Below the pieces are notes generated by a model that searched no databases, had not been told where the DNA came from, and saw only the letters and a program-made list of their open reading frames with translations. The position numbers were made by a program, and so were the translations under genes. A DNA stretch of 64,000 bases. It comes from CAWKDC01 sp964383495 (GTDB lineage Bacteria; Pseudomonadota; Gammaproteobacteria; JABCZS01). Below, in pieces: positions 39,731-48,532 of the stretch. Each line of letters opens with the position of its first letter. Position 1 is the stretch's first letter. The stretch is taken from NCBI GenBank assembly GCA_964383495.1, contig CAYLHG010000006.1, forward strand, positions 1 to 64,000, read 5' to 3'.

Positions 39731-40101
39731 GGTTATTATTGATTACCCATGATCACATGGGGCAAATATTACTTGATACCGTGGCCCAAACTTTTGGTAA
39801 CATTCCAATGCCTGCTGTTGCCGTTCCAGTATTTGGAGATACAGATCCTGATGAATGTTTGCGTTATTGTGAAAAACAAGCTGTGGCCTTGGATGAAGGC
39901 GATGGCCTGTTAATTTTTACAGATATTTGTGGTGCAACACCAGATAACATTGCAAAACGTTTAAGCAGTGATACACGTGTGGTTATTTCCGGCTTATCAT
40001 TGCCCATGTTATTTCGCGTAATGAACAATCCCCAGTTGTCTTTGGAGACCCTCTCTCAAAAGGCAATTTCAGGCGGACATGATGGAATCATCTGCGAGTA
40101 A
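39724..40101 (+). CDS. PTS EIIA component, mannose/fructose family (likely ATT start)
   Basis: A mannose-class EIIA protein of about 125 residues, expected to carry phosphate on the His of LLITHDH. The conserved first strand VGLLLITH is in frame only if translation begins upstream of the TTG at 39739. The only candidate between the upstream in-frame TGA and that strand is ATT at 39724, with GAGGTG placed about 8 bp before it and overlapping the rapZ stop. FTDICGATPDNIAKRL and the VISGLSLPMLFRVM stretch are family-typical. It probably acts in the regulatory PTS rather than in sugar import, as no EIIB/C/D genes are present. Confidence 0.85.
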   Translation: MVGLLLITHDHMGQILLDTVAQTFGNIPMPAVAVPVFGDTDPDECLRYCEKQAVALDEGDGLLIFTDICGATPDNIAKRLSSDTRVVISGLSLPMLFRVMNNPQLSLETLSQKAISGGHDGIICE

Positions 40102-40108
40102 CGCCACC

Positions 40109-41686
40109 CTACCAGGCAGCTCCTTCCACTGCAGCATAATCTTTCGCAATAGACGCAGAGCGGTTTCTTACTGCAAAGTATAAAATGACCGTACTAAATA
40201 ATGCCATCACTAAAAAATCCCAGCCAAAAGGTATCACACCCTTCCCACCAAATGACCCTAAGTAGGAAATTAGAAATAACCCACCCAAATATGGTACCAA
40301 CCAATTTGCAGCACTTAACGATAAAACATGATTTTTTAAATTACCACGCCAATAAGCCAATACAAAAAATATAAGCCCAATTCCTATTGCAATAGCAAGT
40401 TTGTACATGGTATCCCACCCTGTCCAATAGCTCATCAAATTGCAACAATAAAACGCAACTAAACATAAAAACCGAGCAGCTGGCAAACGGAAACTCCGCT
40501 CTTGGTCAGGCAAATTAAGACGTAAACAAAGTAAGGCTATTGGGCCTGCTGCGTAAGAAATCACCATACCGGAGACCAAAAAGCTTACCATTGATTGCCA
40601 ACTCGGTAATGGTAAAAATAAAAACATCCCTAATACAAAATTTAACATGATCGCAGCAACGGGAAACCCTTGCTTATTCAAGCGCGTAAAAATAGAGGGA
40701 AAAAACCCAATTTGGCTCATCGCATAAAAAATACGTGCGGTAGAAGTGACATATACTAACCCGGCCCCCAAAGGAGATACTACCGCATCAATATACAAAA
40801 ACTTTAAGAGAAGGAACAAGCCTAAGCCTGCGGCTAAACCAGCAAAAGGCCCTACATCACCCACGAAAGATAAACTGCCCCACCCATTTTCTAATGCACT
40901 CGGACTTAACGCACCAATAAAAGCTATTTGCAATCCAAGATATAACAAGAGGCAACATAAGACGGAACCCACAATTGCCAAGAAAATAGCCGCCTTAGAT
41001 TTTGCCTCACCCGCCAGTTCAACACCATGTTTAAAGCCTGTAAATGCAAATGCTACTCCACTGGCCGCTACCGCTGATAAAATGGCCTTCCAGTTTCCAA
41101 ATGTATCGCCATCAGCAACGCTTACACCTATAAAATTCTCAGGATGAAAACTTTCCTTCATTAACCAGCTAATCACTAATAAAATTACGGCTATTTTAAA
41201 TATAAATAAAGCAAAATTAAACCCAACTAATCCTTTAAAGCTTGCGATATTAAACACACATAGGAACAGCATTAAAAAAGTAGCCCAGCATAAACCCACG
41301 TTCGTTAACATGGGGACACCATCTACGTGGTGCGTTAAAGAAGTAAAATGTGTCGATGCGTATTGCAATACTGCTTGCACCTCTATCGGCGCCATGGTCA
41401 ACGCAGATAGCCATGCAATCCAACTGAACATAAAACTCGTGAACGTGCCATGGCTTAATTGAGGAATTTGTGCCGTCCCACCTGCCACCGGCAACAATAC
41501 GGATAATTCAGCAAAAGTAAGTGCGACCAATGCCGTTGCACCGCCTGCAATTAACCAGGCAATGATGGCTCCAGAGCCCGCCATTTTAGCGGCGTAAAAA
41601 GGTGCGAACAGCCACGCAGAGCCTACCATGCCATTGATGCTTAGAAAAAGAAGCGTCAATGGTGAAAACCTTCTGCTCAGCTTCAT
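40109..41686 (-). CDS. APC-superfamily amino acid permease
   Basis: A 525-residue inner-membrane transporter with about 12 hydrophobic segments. The N-terminus has the family pattern LFLSINGMVGSAWLFAPFYAA and GGATALVALTFAELSVLLPVAGG, and FAFTGFKHGVELAGEAKS (about residues 211-228) corresponds to the conserved Glu-containing loop of amino acid/polyamine transporters. Closest by pattern to aspartate:proton symporter-like APC proteins, but the substrate is not certain. Its stop faces the EIIA stop 7 bp away. Confidence 0.88.
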   Translation of the reverse strand: MKLSRRFSPLTLLFLSINGMVGSAWLFAPFYAAKMAGSGAIIAWLIAGGATALVALTFAELSVLLPVAGGTAQIPQLSHGTFTSFMFSWIAWLSALTMAPIEVQAVLQYASTHFTSLTHHVDGVPMLTNVGLCWATFLMLFLCVFNIASFKGLVGFNFALFIFKIAVILLVISWLMKESFHPENFIGVSVADGDTFGNWKAILSAVAASGVAFAFTGFKHGVELAGEAKSKAAIFLAIVGSVLCCLLLYLGLQIAFIGALSPSALENGWGSLSFVGDVGPFAGLAAGLGLFLLLKFLYIDAVVSPLGAGLVYVTSTARIFYAMSQIGFFPSIFTRLNKQGFPVAAIMLNFVLGMFLFLPLPSWQSMVSFLVSGMVISYAAGPIALLCLRLNLPDQERSFRLPAARFLCLVAFYCCNLMSYWTGWDTMYKLAIAIGIGLIFFVLAYWRGNLKNHVLSLSAANWLVPYLGGLFLISYLGSFGGKGVIPFGWDFLVMALFSTVILYFAVRNRSASIAKDYAAVEGAAW

Positions 41687-41767
41687 AAAATTTCCTTCCC
41701 CGTGATATGCCTAATTTTTCTAGCGATCAAAGCATATCGGCTTTTATTTAAAATCACAAGGATCTAC

Positions 41768-41773
41768 TATAAT
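41768..41773 (+). promoter_or_regulatory. -10 element upstream of the first outer-membrane barrel gene
   Basis: TATAAT matches the consensus exactly and lies 32 bp before the ATG at 41806. The -35 region (TATTTA, 17 bp upstream) is weak, so activation by a regulator is possible. Confidence 0.45.
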
Positions 41774-41805
41774 AAAATACCTATTTTAATCTTGTGAGGG
41801 ACCAC

Positions 41806-42477
41806 ATGAAAATATCAGCAACAGGAGCAATATTGCTCGCTCTCATCACCACCTCAGCCTTAGCAGCTGACCGCGGCGCCTTTTACGTAGAAGGTAAGTT
41901 CGGTGGATCACATGGTGATGCACAATCTATTAAAAGTCCTGTTTATACCGTTTCTCCTGATCACTTTCAAGAAAATGTATTTGTGTGGGGCGGCGCAATA
42001 GGTTACACGTACAAACCCTGGGCGCTACCCTTACGTATGGAAATAGAGTATCTGTACCGCAACCACTATCCTTATGACACCACCTTAATAGATGCGGCCT
42101 CCATCAGTACTTATGTCAACACACAAACCATTTTAGGTAACGCTTATTTTGATATTCCATTCACACCCATGGTGGGTGTATTTTTCGGTGCGGGAGGCGG
42201 CGGCGCCGTTTCCACCAGCTATTCAACTTATCATTCGCCTTCTTATGGTGCTATCACTGAAAGAGAAGACAGGGCTAGCGGTACTTGGATGGGCACTGCA
42301 GGTTTGAGTGTTACACCGGTTAAGTGGCTTGTGCTTGATTTGAGTTATCGTTACTCGGGATTGGGCTCCATTCAGTGGGATGCAATATTTTCAGAAATGA
42401 GTAGCAATAATTTTAACGCGCAAGAAATCATGCTGGGTGTGCGTGTCATGATTCCTGACTTGTACCCAGGCAGGTAG
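41806..42477 (+). CDS. Outer-membrane beta-barrel protein (opacity/OmpA-like), paralog 1
   Basis: A 223-residue exported protein. The ATG at 41806 is chosen because GAGGG lies about 7 bp before it and it begins a clean signal peptide (MKISATGAILLALITTSALA, cleavage after ALA-A). The mature part has alternating hydrophobic strands ending in aromatic residues and closes with a C-terminal strand (AQEIMLGVRVMIPD), as in small 8-stranded barrels of the OMP_b-brl type. It is clearly paralogous to the next gene (shared VWGGAIGYTY, RMEIEYLYRNHYPY, NTQTIL and DLSYRYSGLG). Function unknown; surface exposure inferred. Confidence 0.85.
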   Translation: MKISATGAILLALITTSALAADRGAFYVEGKFGGSHGDAQSIKSPVYTVSPDHFQENVFVWGGAIGYTYKPWALPLRMEIEYLYRNHYPYDTTLIDAASISTYVNTQTILGNAYFDIPFTPMVGVFFGAGGGGAVSTSYSTYHSPSYGAITEREDRASGTWMGTAGLSVTPVKWLVLDLSYRYSGLGSIQWDAIFSEMSSNNFNAQEIMLGVRVMIPDLYPGR

Positions 42478-42484
42478 CTTGTTT

Positions 42485-42512
42485 TTGCAAATTAAAGATG
42501 CTGTTCTATACT
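42485..42512 (+). promoter_or_regulatory. Promoter of the second barrel gene
   Basis: TTGCAA and TATACT are separated by 16 bp, with the -10 31 bp before the ATG at 42544. This would let the second paralog be transcribed independently of the first. Confidence 0.55.
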
Positions 42513-42543
42513 TTTTTTACTATCATTTGTTCTGAGGGTCACT

Positions 42544-43308
42544 ATGAATAAAATATTGCTTTGTTCCGCAGCCCTTGCGTTGTTTGCAGGGAATGCCATG
42601 GCGGATGGCATCTATGTAGCCGGTAAGGTTGGGGGTTCCAATGGAGAAGCAAGTTCCATCGAAACAGAACCACGCTACAGCGCATTCACCAATGAAGTCA
42701 CTGATCGCGACTTCACAAATAACGTCTTTTCTTGGGGCGGTGCAGTAGGCTACACCTACGACAAATGGCTCGTTCCTTTACGAATGGAAGCAGAATATCT
42801 TTATCGCAATCATTATGAATACAATACGAACTTCGAAGGATTGTCACCCAGTGAAATGAGCCTTCAATCGAATGTAGATACACAAACTATTTTGGCTAAC
42901 TTCTACCTCGATGTGCCTGTCACCGATATGTTCGGCGTATTCTTTGGCGCTGGCTTAGGCGAAGCGATTTCTACGACACACTCTAAATCTCCTGGTACAT
43001 TTGGTAGCTTAGGCGGGCAAGAGATCAAAGGTAGCGAAGACAATGCTTCCTTTAGCTGGATGGGAACCGCGGGTATTACCGTTTCACCATTAAAATGGTT
43101 ATCCTTCGATCTTAGCTATCGTTACTCTGATTTAGGCGATATTAGCTGGGAAACAGGCAATGGCAACTTTGGTACTGTTGCAGCGCTTGAAACAGATGAT
43201 TTTGCTGCTCAAGAGTTGTACCTCGGTGTACGGGTTATGGTGCCTAATATGGTGAAAAAACATAAACATAAGAAAGTGAAACACCATAACGTATACACAG
43301 ATAAATAA
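42544..43308 (+). CDS. Outer-membrane beta-barrel protein (opacity/OmpA-like), paralog 2
   Basis: A 254-residue exported protein with signal peptide MNKILLCSAALALFAGNAMA (cleavage after AMA). GAGGG precedes the ATG. The barrel pattern and motifs match paralog 1 (FSWGGAVGYTY, RMEAEYLYRNHYEY, DTQTILANFYLDV, FDLSYRYSDLG, AQELYLGVRVMVP), so the pair arose by tandem duplication. It differs by longer loops and a basic C-terminal tail (HKHKKVKHHN) after the last strand, which is unusual because barrel proteins normally end at the last strand. Confidence 0.87.
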   Translation: MNKILLCSAALALFAGNAMADGIYVAGKVGGSNGEASSIETEPRYSAFTNEVTDRDFTNNVFSWGGAVGYTYDKWLVPLRMEAEYLYRNHYEYNTNFEGLSPSEMSLQSNVDTQTILANFYLDVPVTDMFGVFFGAGLGEAISTTHSKSPGTFGSLGGQEIKGSEDNASFSWMGTAGITVSPLKWLSFDLSYRYSDLGDISWETGNGNFGTVAALETDDFAAQELYLGVRVMVPNMVKKHKHKKVKHHNVYTDK

Positions 43309-43321
43309 GGAGCTCTCTCTG

Positions 43322-43351
43322 AAAAAGCCGGTCTAGACCGGCTTTTTTTTT
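43322..43351 (+). terminator. Rho-independent terminator after the barrel genes
   Basis: AAAGCCGGTCTAGACCGGCTTT is a perfect inverted repeat with a GC-rich stem, followed directly by a run of T. It begins 13 bp after the stop of the second barrel gene. Confidence 0.92.
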
Positions 43352-43402
43352 GGCCCTTACTCATGGTACACTCAGATGTTTGTTGGATCGAGGACATGCC
43401 TT

Positions 43403-45370
43403 ATGGCCGATGAGCCTGTAATGACAGAATCACATGATATTTCAGGTCTTTTAGAGGCTGCGCGCACGAAGCTTGAGGCTCTTACCCCTCAAGTACAGAA
43501 GGAAATTACACAAAAACTCACCTCTTCAGAAATCCCCTCTCATATAACCGGCAACCTGGACGCTTCCGCATCAGACCAAGAAAACCAAAAGGATCCTGGA
43601 GCTGAAAATCAATGCTTTGAAACATTATGGAAAGCCCAAAAAGCCGTACTAGAAGCATTACTCCAAGCCCAAGCAAACCTTGTTCAAGCTGATACTGAAG
43701 AAAAGCTAAAACAGGCCCGAACCGACCTGAGAACAGCAAAAGAGTACCTTAAAAAAATTAATGAAGCCCCTCGGTTGTACGGCCCACGAGCTCTTTCTCT
43801 ACGTAAAGATTGTGCAGAGCAAGCCAGAGAAGAGCAAAAAGTCTCAACAACTGCTGATCCCCCCTCGTTACTCCATAGAAGTGCCCAGGTTGAAGAAGAG
43901 CTTGAAGAAGCAACGGAAGAGCTACAACGCTTAGAAAATAAAGCCAACCGCCTGTGGTATGACATCCATCAATGGAGCTGGGCTGAGCTCAAAGGACGTT
44001 TTTTTTCGTTTAACTACGCAACCCTGTGCGCAATTGGCATTGTAGCTAGCCTGATGGCCTTAAGCCTTTCTTTTTTATCCACCTGGGAAGGTGCAATTTT
44101 AGCTGCATGTGTCACTTTTTTCGTTAATTTTGATGGGTTCTGGGACAACGTGCCTCGCCTGTTTGAGCATCATCGCAGCAGCAAACTCAAAACAAATTAT
44201 CTCATCGGTTACAGATTATTCGCAGGGTTGTGCATTCTCACTGCTGCGTTTTTGATGACATCGATCAACCTAGGCGGTATGCTTGATTTAACAGAAGGCG
44301 TGAGCTATTGGGCCACATTTGCTGCCACTATATACTTCGGCATGACTGTATTTGCCATGCAGGGTTTGTTTACGCAAGAACCGCGCAAATGGTTTGCTCA
44401 TGCAAGCGAGCACGGTATTGGGGGAAGCTTGAAAGCATTTGGCGAACAAATGTTATACGGCCCTTCCCCTACAGACAAAACACTAACACTGACTACTTTA
44501 TTAGGCGCTTTTTCTCGTGTATCGCTCTTTTTAGTGTTTGGCGCTATTACCATGTATGCTACTTATATAGCTGCAGATTTTGCGAGTGAAACCTTTATAG
44601 GCATTTTTGAAGAATTTTTTCAACATACTAGTGAAGCAAATTGGGCACAGGATACACATCTTTCGAGCATTGCCCCCTATCTTGCAGGGCTTTTTTTGAT
44701 TGGGCGGGGATCTTACAACATCAGTTTATCGCATAAACTAGCGATGCTCACGACAGAATTATTGGAAAATTGCGGGAGTGCTTGGAAGAAAGAAACAAAT
44801 GCTTTGCAAGCATTATTAGGATTTAGCCCAATCATCACAAAATGCTTAACAGTTATCCCCATTATTCCTGTTATTGCTTTAATACCATTAGCCATAGGTG
44901 GCATCAAGATACTATGGCAAAAAGAAAAAAATTGTTGGAGTGAAGCATGGAATTATGCACAAACACAAAACGAGTTAAAAGGCTCTTATTTTTTTCTTCC
45001 TCATTTTTTAGCAAGAGGTTTTTATAATCATATGGTCATAGAGGGAGGGATAAATGCTTACAACAATGGAGCATTGAGTAAATATGCCAAGTTTAAGGGA
45101 GAAATAGACCGTGATGATATGACAGAAAAACAAGAGTTCAAAGAAGACCTTGCGGGAGTCAGTGGTTTTACAGGTTCATTTGGATTTAACCGCTTGGCAT
45201 CAGGCACGCGTGCCGCGGCAGCGATGAATGATAACAAATATATGTCTCTTGATACAGACAATGAAGATAATGTGGTTGAGCTGCTCAGTTTTCAATATCG
45301 ACAAAAAGAAAAGCAGGGAGAGTATACAAGTGTTATGGAATACACAAAAAGAAAATCTCTACCCGCATAA
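43403..45370 (+). CDS. Large coiled-coil and multispanning membrane protein, unknown
   Basis: A 655-residue protein I do not recognise. The start at 43403 (MADEPVMTESH) is preferred to an ATG nine codons earlier, because GAGG lies 9 bp before it. Residues 1 to about 180 are charged and helical with likely coiled coil (EEELEEATEELQRLENKANR). From about 190 several hydrophobic helices follow (for example YATLCAIGIVASLMALSLSF and YRLFAGLCILTAAFLMTSI), then more up to about 525, and a soluble C-terminal tail. No signal peptide. Membrane topology, absence of any family motif and neighbourhood with lineage-specific genes suggest a lineage-restricted membrane protein; an effector role cannot be judged. 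Its 3' end overlaps that of pmbA by 12 bp. Confidence 0.7.
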   Translation: MADEPVMTESHDISGLLEAARTKLEALTPQVQKEITQKLTSSEIPSHITGNLDASASDQENQKDPGAENQCFETLWKAQKAVLEALLQAQANLVQADTEEKLKQARTDLRTAKEYLKKINEAPRLYGPRALSLRKDCAEQAREEQKVSTTADPPSLLHRSAQVEEELEEATEELQRLENKANRLWYDIHQWSWAELKGRFFSFNYATLCAIGIVASLMALSLSFLSTWEGAILAACVTFFVNFDGFWDNVPRLFEHHRSSKLKTNYLIGYRLFAGLCILTAAFLMTSINLGGMLDLTEGVSYWATFAATIYFGMTVFAMQGLFTQEPRKWFAHASEHGIGGSLKAFGEQMLYGPSPTDKTLTLTTLLGAFSRVSLFLVFGAITMYATYIAADFASETFIGIFEEFFQHTSEANWAQDTHLSSIAPYLAGLFLIGRGSYNISLSHKLAMLTTELLENCGSAWKKETNALQALLGFSPIITKCLTVIPIIPVIALIPLAIGGIKILWQKEKNCWSEAWNYAQTQNELKGSYFFLPHFLARGFYNHMVIEGGINAYNNGALSKYAKFKGEIDRDDMTEKQEFKEDLAGVSGFTGSFGFNRLASGTRAAAAMNDNKYMSLDTDNEDNVVELLSFQYRQKEKQGEYTSVMEYTKRKSLPA

Positions 45371-46681
45371 CCCTCCCGCTACCGTCATCTCAGCTATTAA
45401 CATCGACCCCGTCTGCACCTGCCCACGCGTGTCTACATCAGCTCCTACCATAACAATATTTGCAAACATATCCCGAAGATTCCCTGCAATCGTAATATTC
45501 TCCACAGGGAATTGAATCATTCCATTTTCAACCCAAAATCCAGATGCACCGCGAGAATAATCGCCCGTCACCATATTCACACCTTGTCCCATCAATTCTG
45601 TAACATATAATCCTTTATCCATATGACGCAATAACCCCGCCAATCCCTCTTTCCCCGATTGCAAAACCACATTATGCGCACCACCTGCATTGCCCGTAGA
45701 AGCCATTTTCAAGCGCCGACCCGTATATGTGCTTAGTAAATATCCTTGCAATACGCCGTCTTTCACCAAATGACGGTGTATTGTTTGCACACCATCATTG
45801 TCTGCATTACAGGACGCAATACCTTTTAATAAAAAAGGATCATCTTCTATCTGCATAAATGCTGGAAAAACCTGCTCTCCCAATGCGCCGCATAAAAAAG
45901 AAGCATCGCGATACAATGCGCCACCACTGATGGCAGATAAAAAATGATGCATTAACCCAGCTGCGAGAGGTGGATCAAATAAAACAGGAACTCGTGTTGT
46001 TGGAATAGATCGCGCGTCTAATCTCGACACAGTACGCTGCACAGCTTGTGTCACAATTTCTTCCGTGGGCAACAAATCTCGATAATCACGCCGCGTATCA
46101 TAAGCGTAATCCCGCTGCATTTGCCCATGTTGCTCTGCAATCAACACACAAGAAATGTTATGTCGCGTGCGTGTTTCCTCTTCAAAAAAACCAAGACTAT
46201 TGCCAAATACTTGTGTTGCCCGTTGCGTGGCAATGTGTACGCCTTCAGATTGCTTAATCCGTTTGTCTTGCCCTAATGCTTGTTTTTCGATCATAATCCC
46301 TAAATCAATGGCTGCTTGTGGCGTGATATCCCAAGTGTGATCTAACGATAATGGCCGAAAATGTTGCGCTAATTCATTGGGTGAAGGCAACCCTTCATAA
46401 GGATCTTCTTCTAACGCATCTGCCATTTCTATAGCCCGTAATACCGCTTTATCAATGGATGCATGGGAAGGATCAGAAATACCCACTGTCGCCTTCTTTT
46501 TATTTCGGTACACATTCAAAGCCAATGCTTTTTCACCAGTGAATTGAACTGTTTCAACGTCTAAATTACGCACCATGACATCAAAACCTTCTACCTGTGC
46601 AAGCGTTACTTCGCAATCTGTTGCACCCGCTGCTTTGGCTTTTTCTAATGTGTAGGCAACGATATTTTTAAAAGAAGACAT
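45359..46681 (-). CDS. pmbA: PmbA/TldE, metalloprotease subunit
   Basis: A 440-residue TldD/PmbA family protein. In E. coli it forms a heterodimer with TldD that degrades unfolded peptides, matures microcin B17 and affects the CcdA antitoxin; PmbA itself lacks the metal site. Family patterns are the N-terminal VRNLDVETVQFTGEKALALNVY, the GISDPSH region, and C-terminal SRGASGFWVENGMIQFPVENITIAGNL (read in segments). It lies 66 bp after tldD. The last residues (GGLCG) are coded in the 12 bp overlapping the convergent membrane-protein gene. Confidence 0.93.
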   Translation of the reverse strand: MSSFKNIVAYTLEKAKAAGATDCEVTLAQVEGFDVMVRNLDVETVQFTGEKALALNVYRNKKKATVGISDPSHASIDKAVLRAIEMADALEEDPYEGLPSPNELAQHFRPLSLDHTWDITPQAAIDLGIMIEKQALGQDKRIKQSEGVHIATQRATQVFGNSLGFFEEETRTRHNISCVLIAEQHGQMQRDYAYDTRRDYRDLLPTEEIVTQAVQRTVSRLDARSIPTTRVPVLFDPPLAAGLMHHFLSAISGGALYRDASFLCGALGEQVFPAFMQIEDDPFLLKGIASCNADNDGVQTIHRHLVKDGVLQGYLLSTYTGRRLKMASTGNAGGAHNVVLQSGKEGLAGLLRHMDKGLYVTELMGQGVNMVTGDYSRGASGFWVENGMIQFPVENITIAGNLRDMFANIVMVGADVDTRGQVQTGSMLIAEMTVAGGLCG

Positions 46682-46747
46682 ATCAATATTCCTTACTGTT
46701 CCTGTTCACTCACGTAAAACCCCGCCTTACAGCAGAGTTTTTAATAG

Positions 46748-48190
46748 TTAATGCTCCGTTCCACCCACTGTCATTTCATCCACTCGTAACGTAGGCTGAC
46801 CAACCCCCACAGGTACGGATTGCCCTTGCTTTCCACACACACCAACACCTTGATCAAGTGCCAAATCGTGTCCCACCATGGAAATTTTTTGCATTACTTC
46901 AGGCCCCATGCCAATCAGCGTTGCACCTTTCACAGGCCGCGTCACTTTTCCTTTTTCAATTAAATAAGCTTCGCTAGTGGTGAATACAAATTTGCCAGAC
47001 GTAATATCCACTTGTCCACCTGAAAAATTCACAGCATAAATCCCTTTTTCAACGCTGGAAATAATATCTCCAGGTTCACTCTTTCCCGCTAATAAATAAG
47101 TATTTGTCATGCGTGGCATGGGCAAGTGCGCATAAGATTCACGCCGACCATTCCCTGTAGGTTTCATGCCCATCAATTTTGCGTTCATTTTATCTTGCAT
47201 ATAATTTTTTAAAATACCATTTTCAATCAGCACAGTGCATTCTGATGGAACACCCTCATCATCAATGGTTAATGATCCTCGCCGGTGCGCTAATGTTCCA
47301 TCATCCACTACGGTTACAAGCGAGCTTGCTACTTGTTCCCCTAAACGGCCCGAGTAAAAACTGCTTCCTTTACGATTGAAATCACCTTCTAAACCATGGC
47401 CCACTGCCTCGTGCAATAATACGCCTGGCCAACCAGGGCCTAACACCACAGGCATCAACCCTGCTGGCGCTTGAATGGCTTCTAAATTCAACAAAGCCAA
47501 ACGCACTGCCTCTGCAGCGTGATGTTCTGCTGTTTTCAAATCAATAATGGAACGGTAATCTGTTCGTCCACCGCCTCCTGAAAAGCCTTGCTCACGACGC
47601 GAGCCTGATTGCGCAATCACACGCACATCCAAACGCACTAATGGACGAATATCGGCTGCCAATGAACCATCTTGCGACATCACTAACACAACTTCATGTG
47701 AACCAGAAAGACCCGTCATCACTTGTGTGATGCGGGGATCTAAACTTCTCGCAAAACGATCAATATGTTGTAACACAGCCATTTTTTCTGCTGTCGTTAC
47801 ACTTTCGAGCGGATCAACAGGAGCATATAAAGCACGCGGTACCGCAGGATGTGATGACACCGGCACGGCATTTCCACCGCCATGGCGTGCAATGCTTTTA
47901 GCCGCTTGCGTGGCTTTTTCCAACGCATGAAAACTAAGCTCATCGCTGTAAGCAAACCCCGTTTTTTCACCACTGATCGCTCTAATACCAACGCCTTTAT
48001 CAAGACTAAAACTATTCCCCTTCACTTTGCCATCTTCCAGCCCAAAATGCTCGTGTTGCACTACTTGAAAATACAAATCTGCTTGATCAATGGCTTTGCC
48101 ATGAAGATGTGATAACAATTGAGACAATGCTGTTTCAGTCAACGCAGTTGGCGCTAATAAAATATCTTTGGCTTTATTGAGAATGTCCAT
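46748..48190 (-). CDS. tldD: TldD, zinc metalloprotease
   Basis: A 480-residue catalytic partner of PmbA. The HExxxH zinc site is in LLHEAVGHGLEGDFNRKGSS. Other family patterns are LDKGVGIRAISGEKTGFAYSD, SGGGGRTDYR and NTYLLAGKSEPGDIISSVEKGIYAV (read in segments). Length matches the family. It is adjacent to pmbA here, whereas the two are unlinked in E. coli. A 123-bp gap separates it from the divergent zapB-like gene. Confidence 0.95.
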   Translation of the reverse strand: MDILNKAKDILLAPTALTETALSQLLSHLHGKAIDQADLYFQVVQHEHFGLEDGKVKGNSFSLDKGVGIRAISGEKTGFAYSDELSFHALEKATQAAKSIARHGGGNAVPVSSHPAVPRALYAPVDPLESVTTAEKMAVLQHIDRFARSLDPRITQVMTGLSGSHEVVLVMSQDGSLAADIRPLVRLDVRVIAQSGSRREQGFSGGGGRTDYRSIIDLKTAEHHAAEAVRLALLNLEAIQAPAGLMPVVLGPGWPGVLLHEAVGHGLEGDFNRKGSSFYSGRLGEQVASSLVTVVDDGTLAHRRGSLTIDDEGVPSECTVLIENGILKNYMQDKMNAKLMGMKPTGNGRRESYAHLPMPRMTNTYLLAGKSEPGDIISSVEKGIYAVNFSGGQVDITSGKFVFTTSEAYLIEKGKVTRPVKGATLIGMGPEVMQKISMVGHDLALDQGVGVCGKQGQSVPVGVGQPTLRVDEMTVGGTEH

Positions 48191-48313
48191 AGCTTTCGTG
48201 GCTCTTTAAAAAGGAAAAAACAGTGTATCACATTTTGCTTAAAAATCTTCATGTTTAAAAGCTGAGCCATGATATACTCTTACACGCATAATGCAACAAA
48301 CAAGGAGTTCCCC

Positions 48314-48532
48314 ATGGCTGAAATACTATTCCAAGATCTTGAAACAAGAATTGAGCATTTAATCAGTACCACTCGCAAGCTGAAGGAAGAAAATGCATTT
48401 TTAAAAGAGATGGTAGATGAGTTAGAGAAAGAAAGATTAGAATGGCAAGAGAAACATACGCAAGCCCGTGCTAGAATAGAAAAAGTACTGGAACATTTAA
48501 AAGCCATGGACATTGCTGATGAGTCTCAATAA
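48314..48532 (+). CDS. Small coiled-coil protein, TIGR02449/ZapB-like
   Basis: A 72-residue wholly helical protein with heptads (LISTTRKLKEENAFLKEM). The ATG at 48314 is chosen because AAGGAG precedes it by 8 bp; an ATG 15 codons earlier is not supported. Small proteins of this type sit directly before zapA in many gammaproteobacteria and are thought to take part in division-ring function, like ZapB. The downstream zapA start overlaps its end. Confidence 0.8.
   Translation: MAEILFQDLETRIEHLISTTRKLKEENAFLKEMVDELEKERLEWQEKHTQARARIEKVLEHLKAMDIADESQ

Noticed and set aside
48269..48313. Longer N-terminus for the zapB-like protein
   Set aside because: The first 15 codons are not family-like and the AAGGAG site fits the ATG at 48314.
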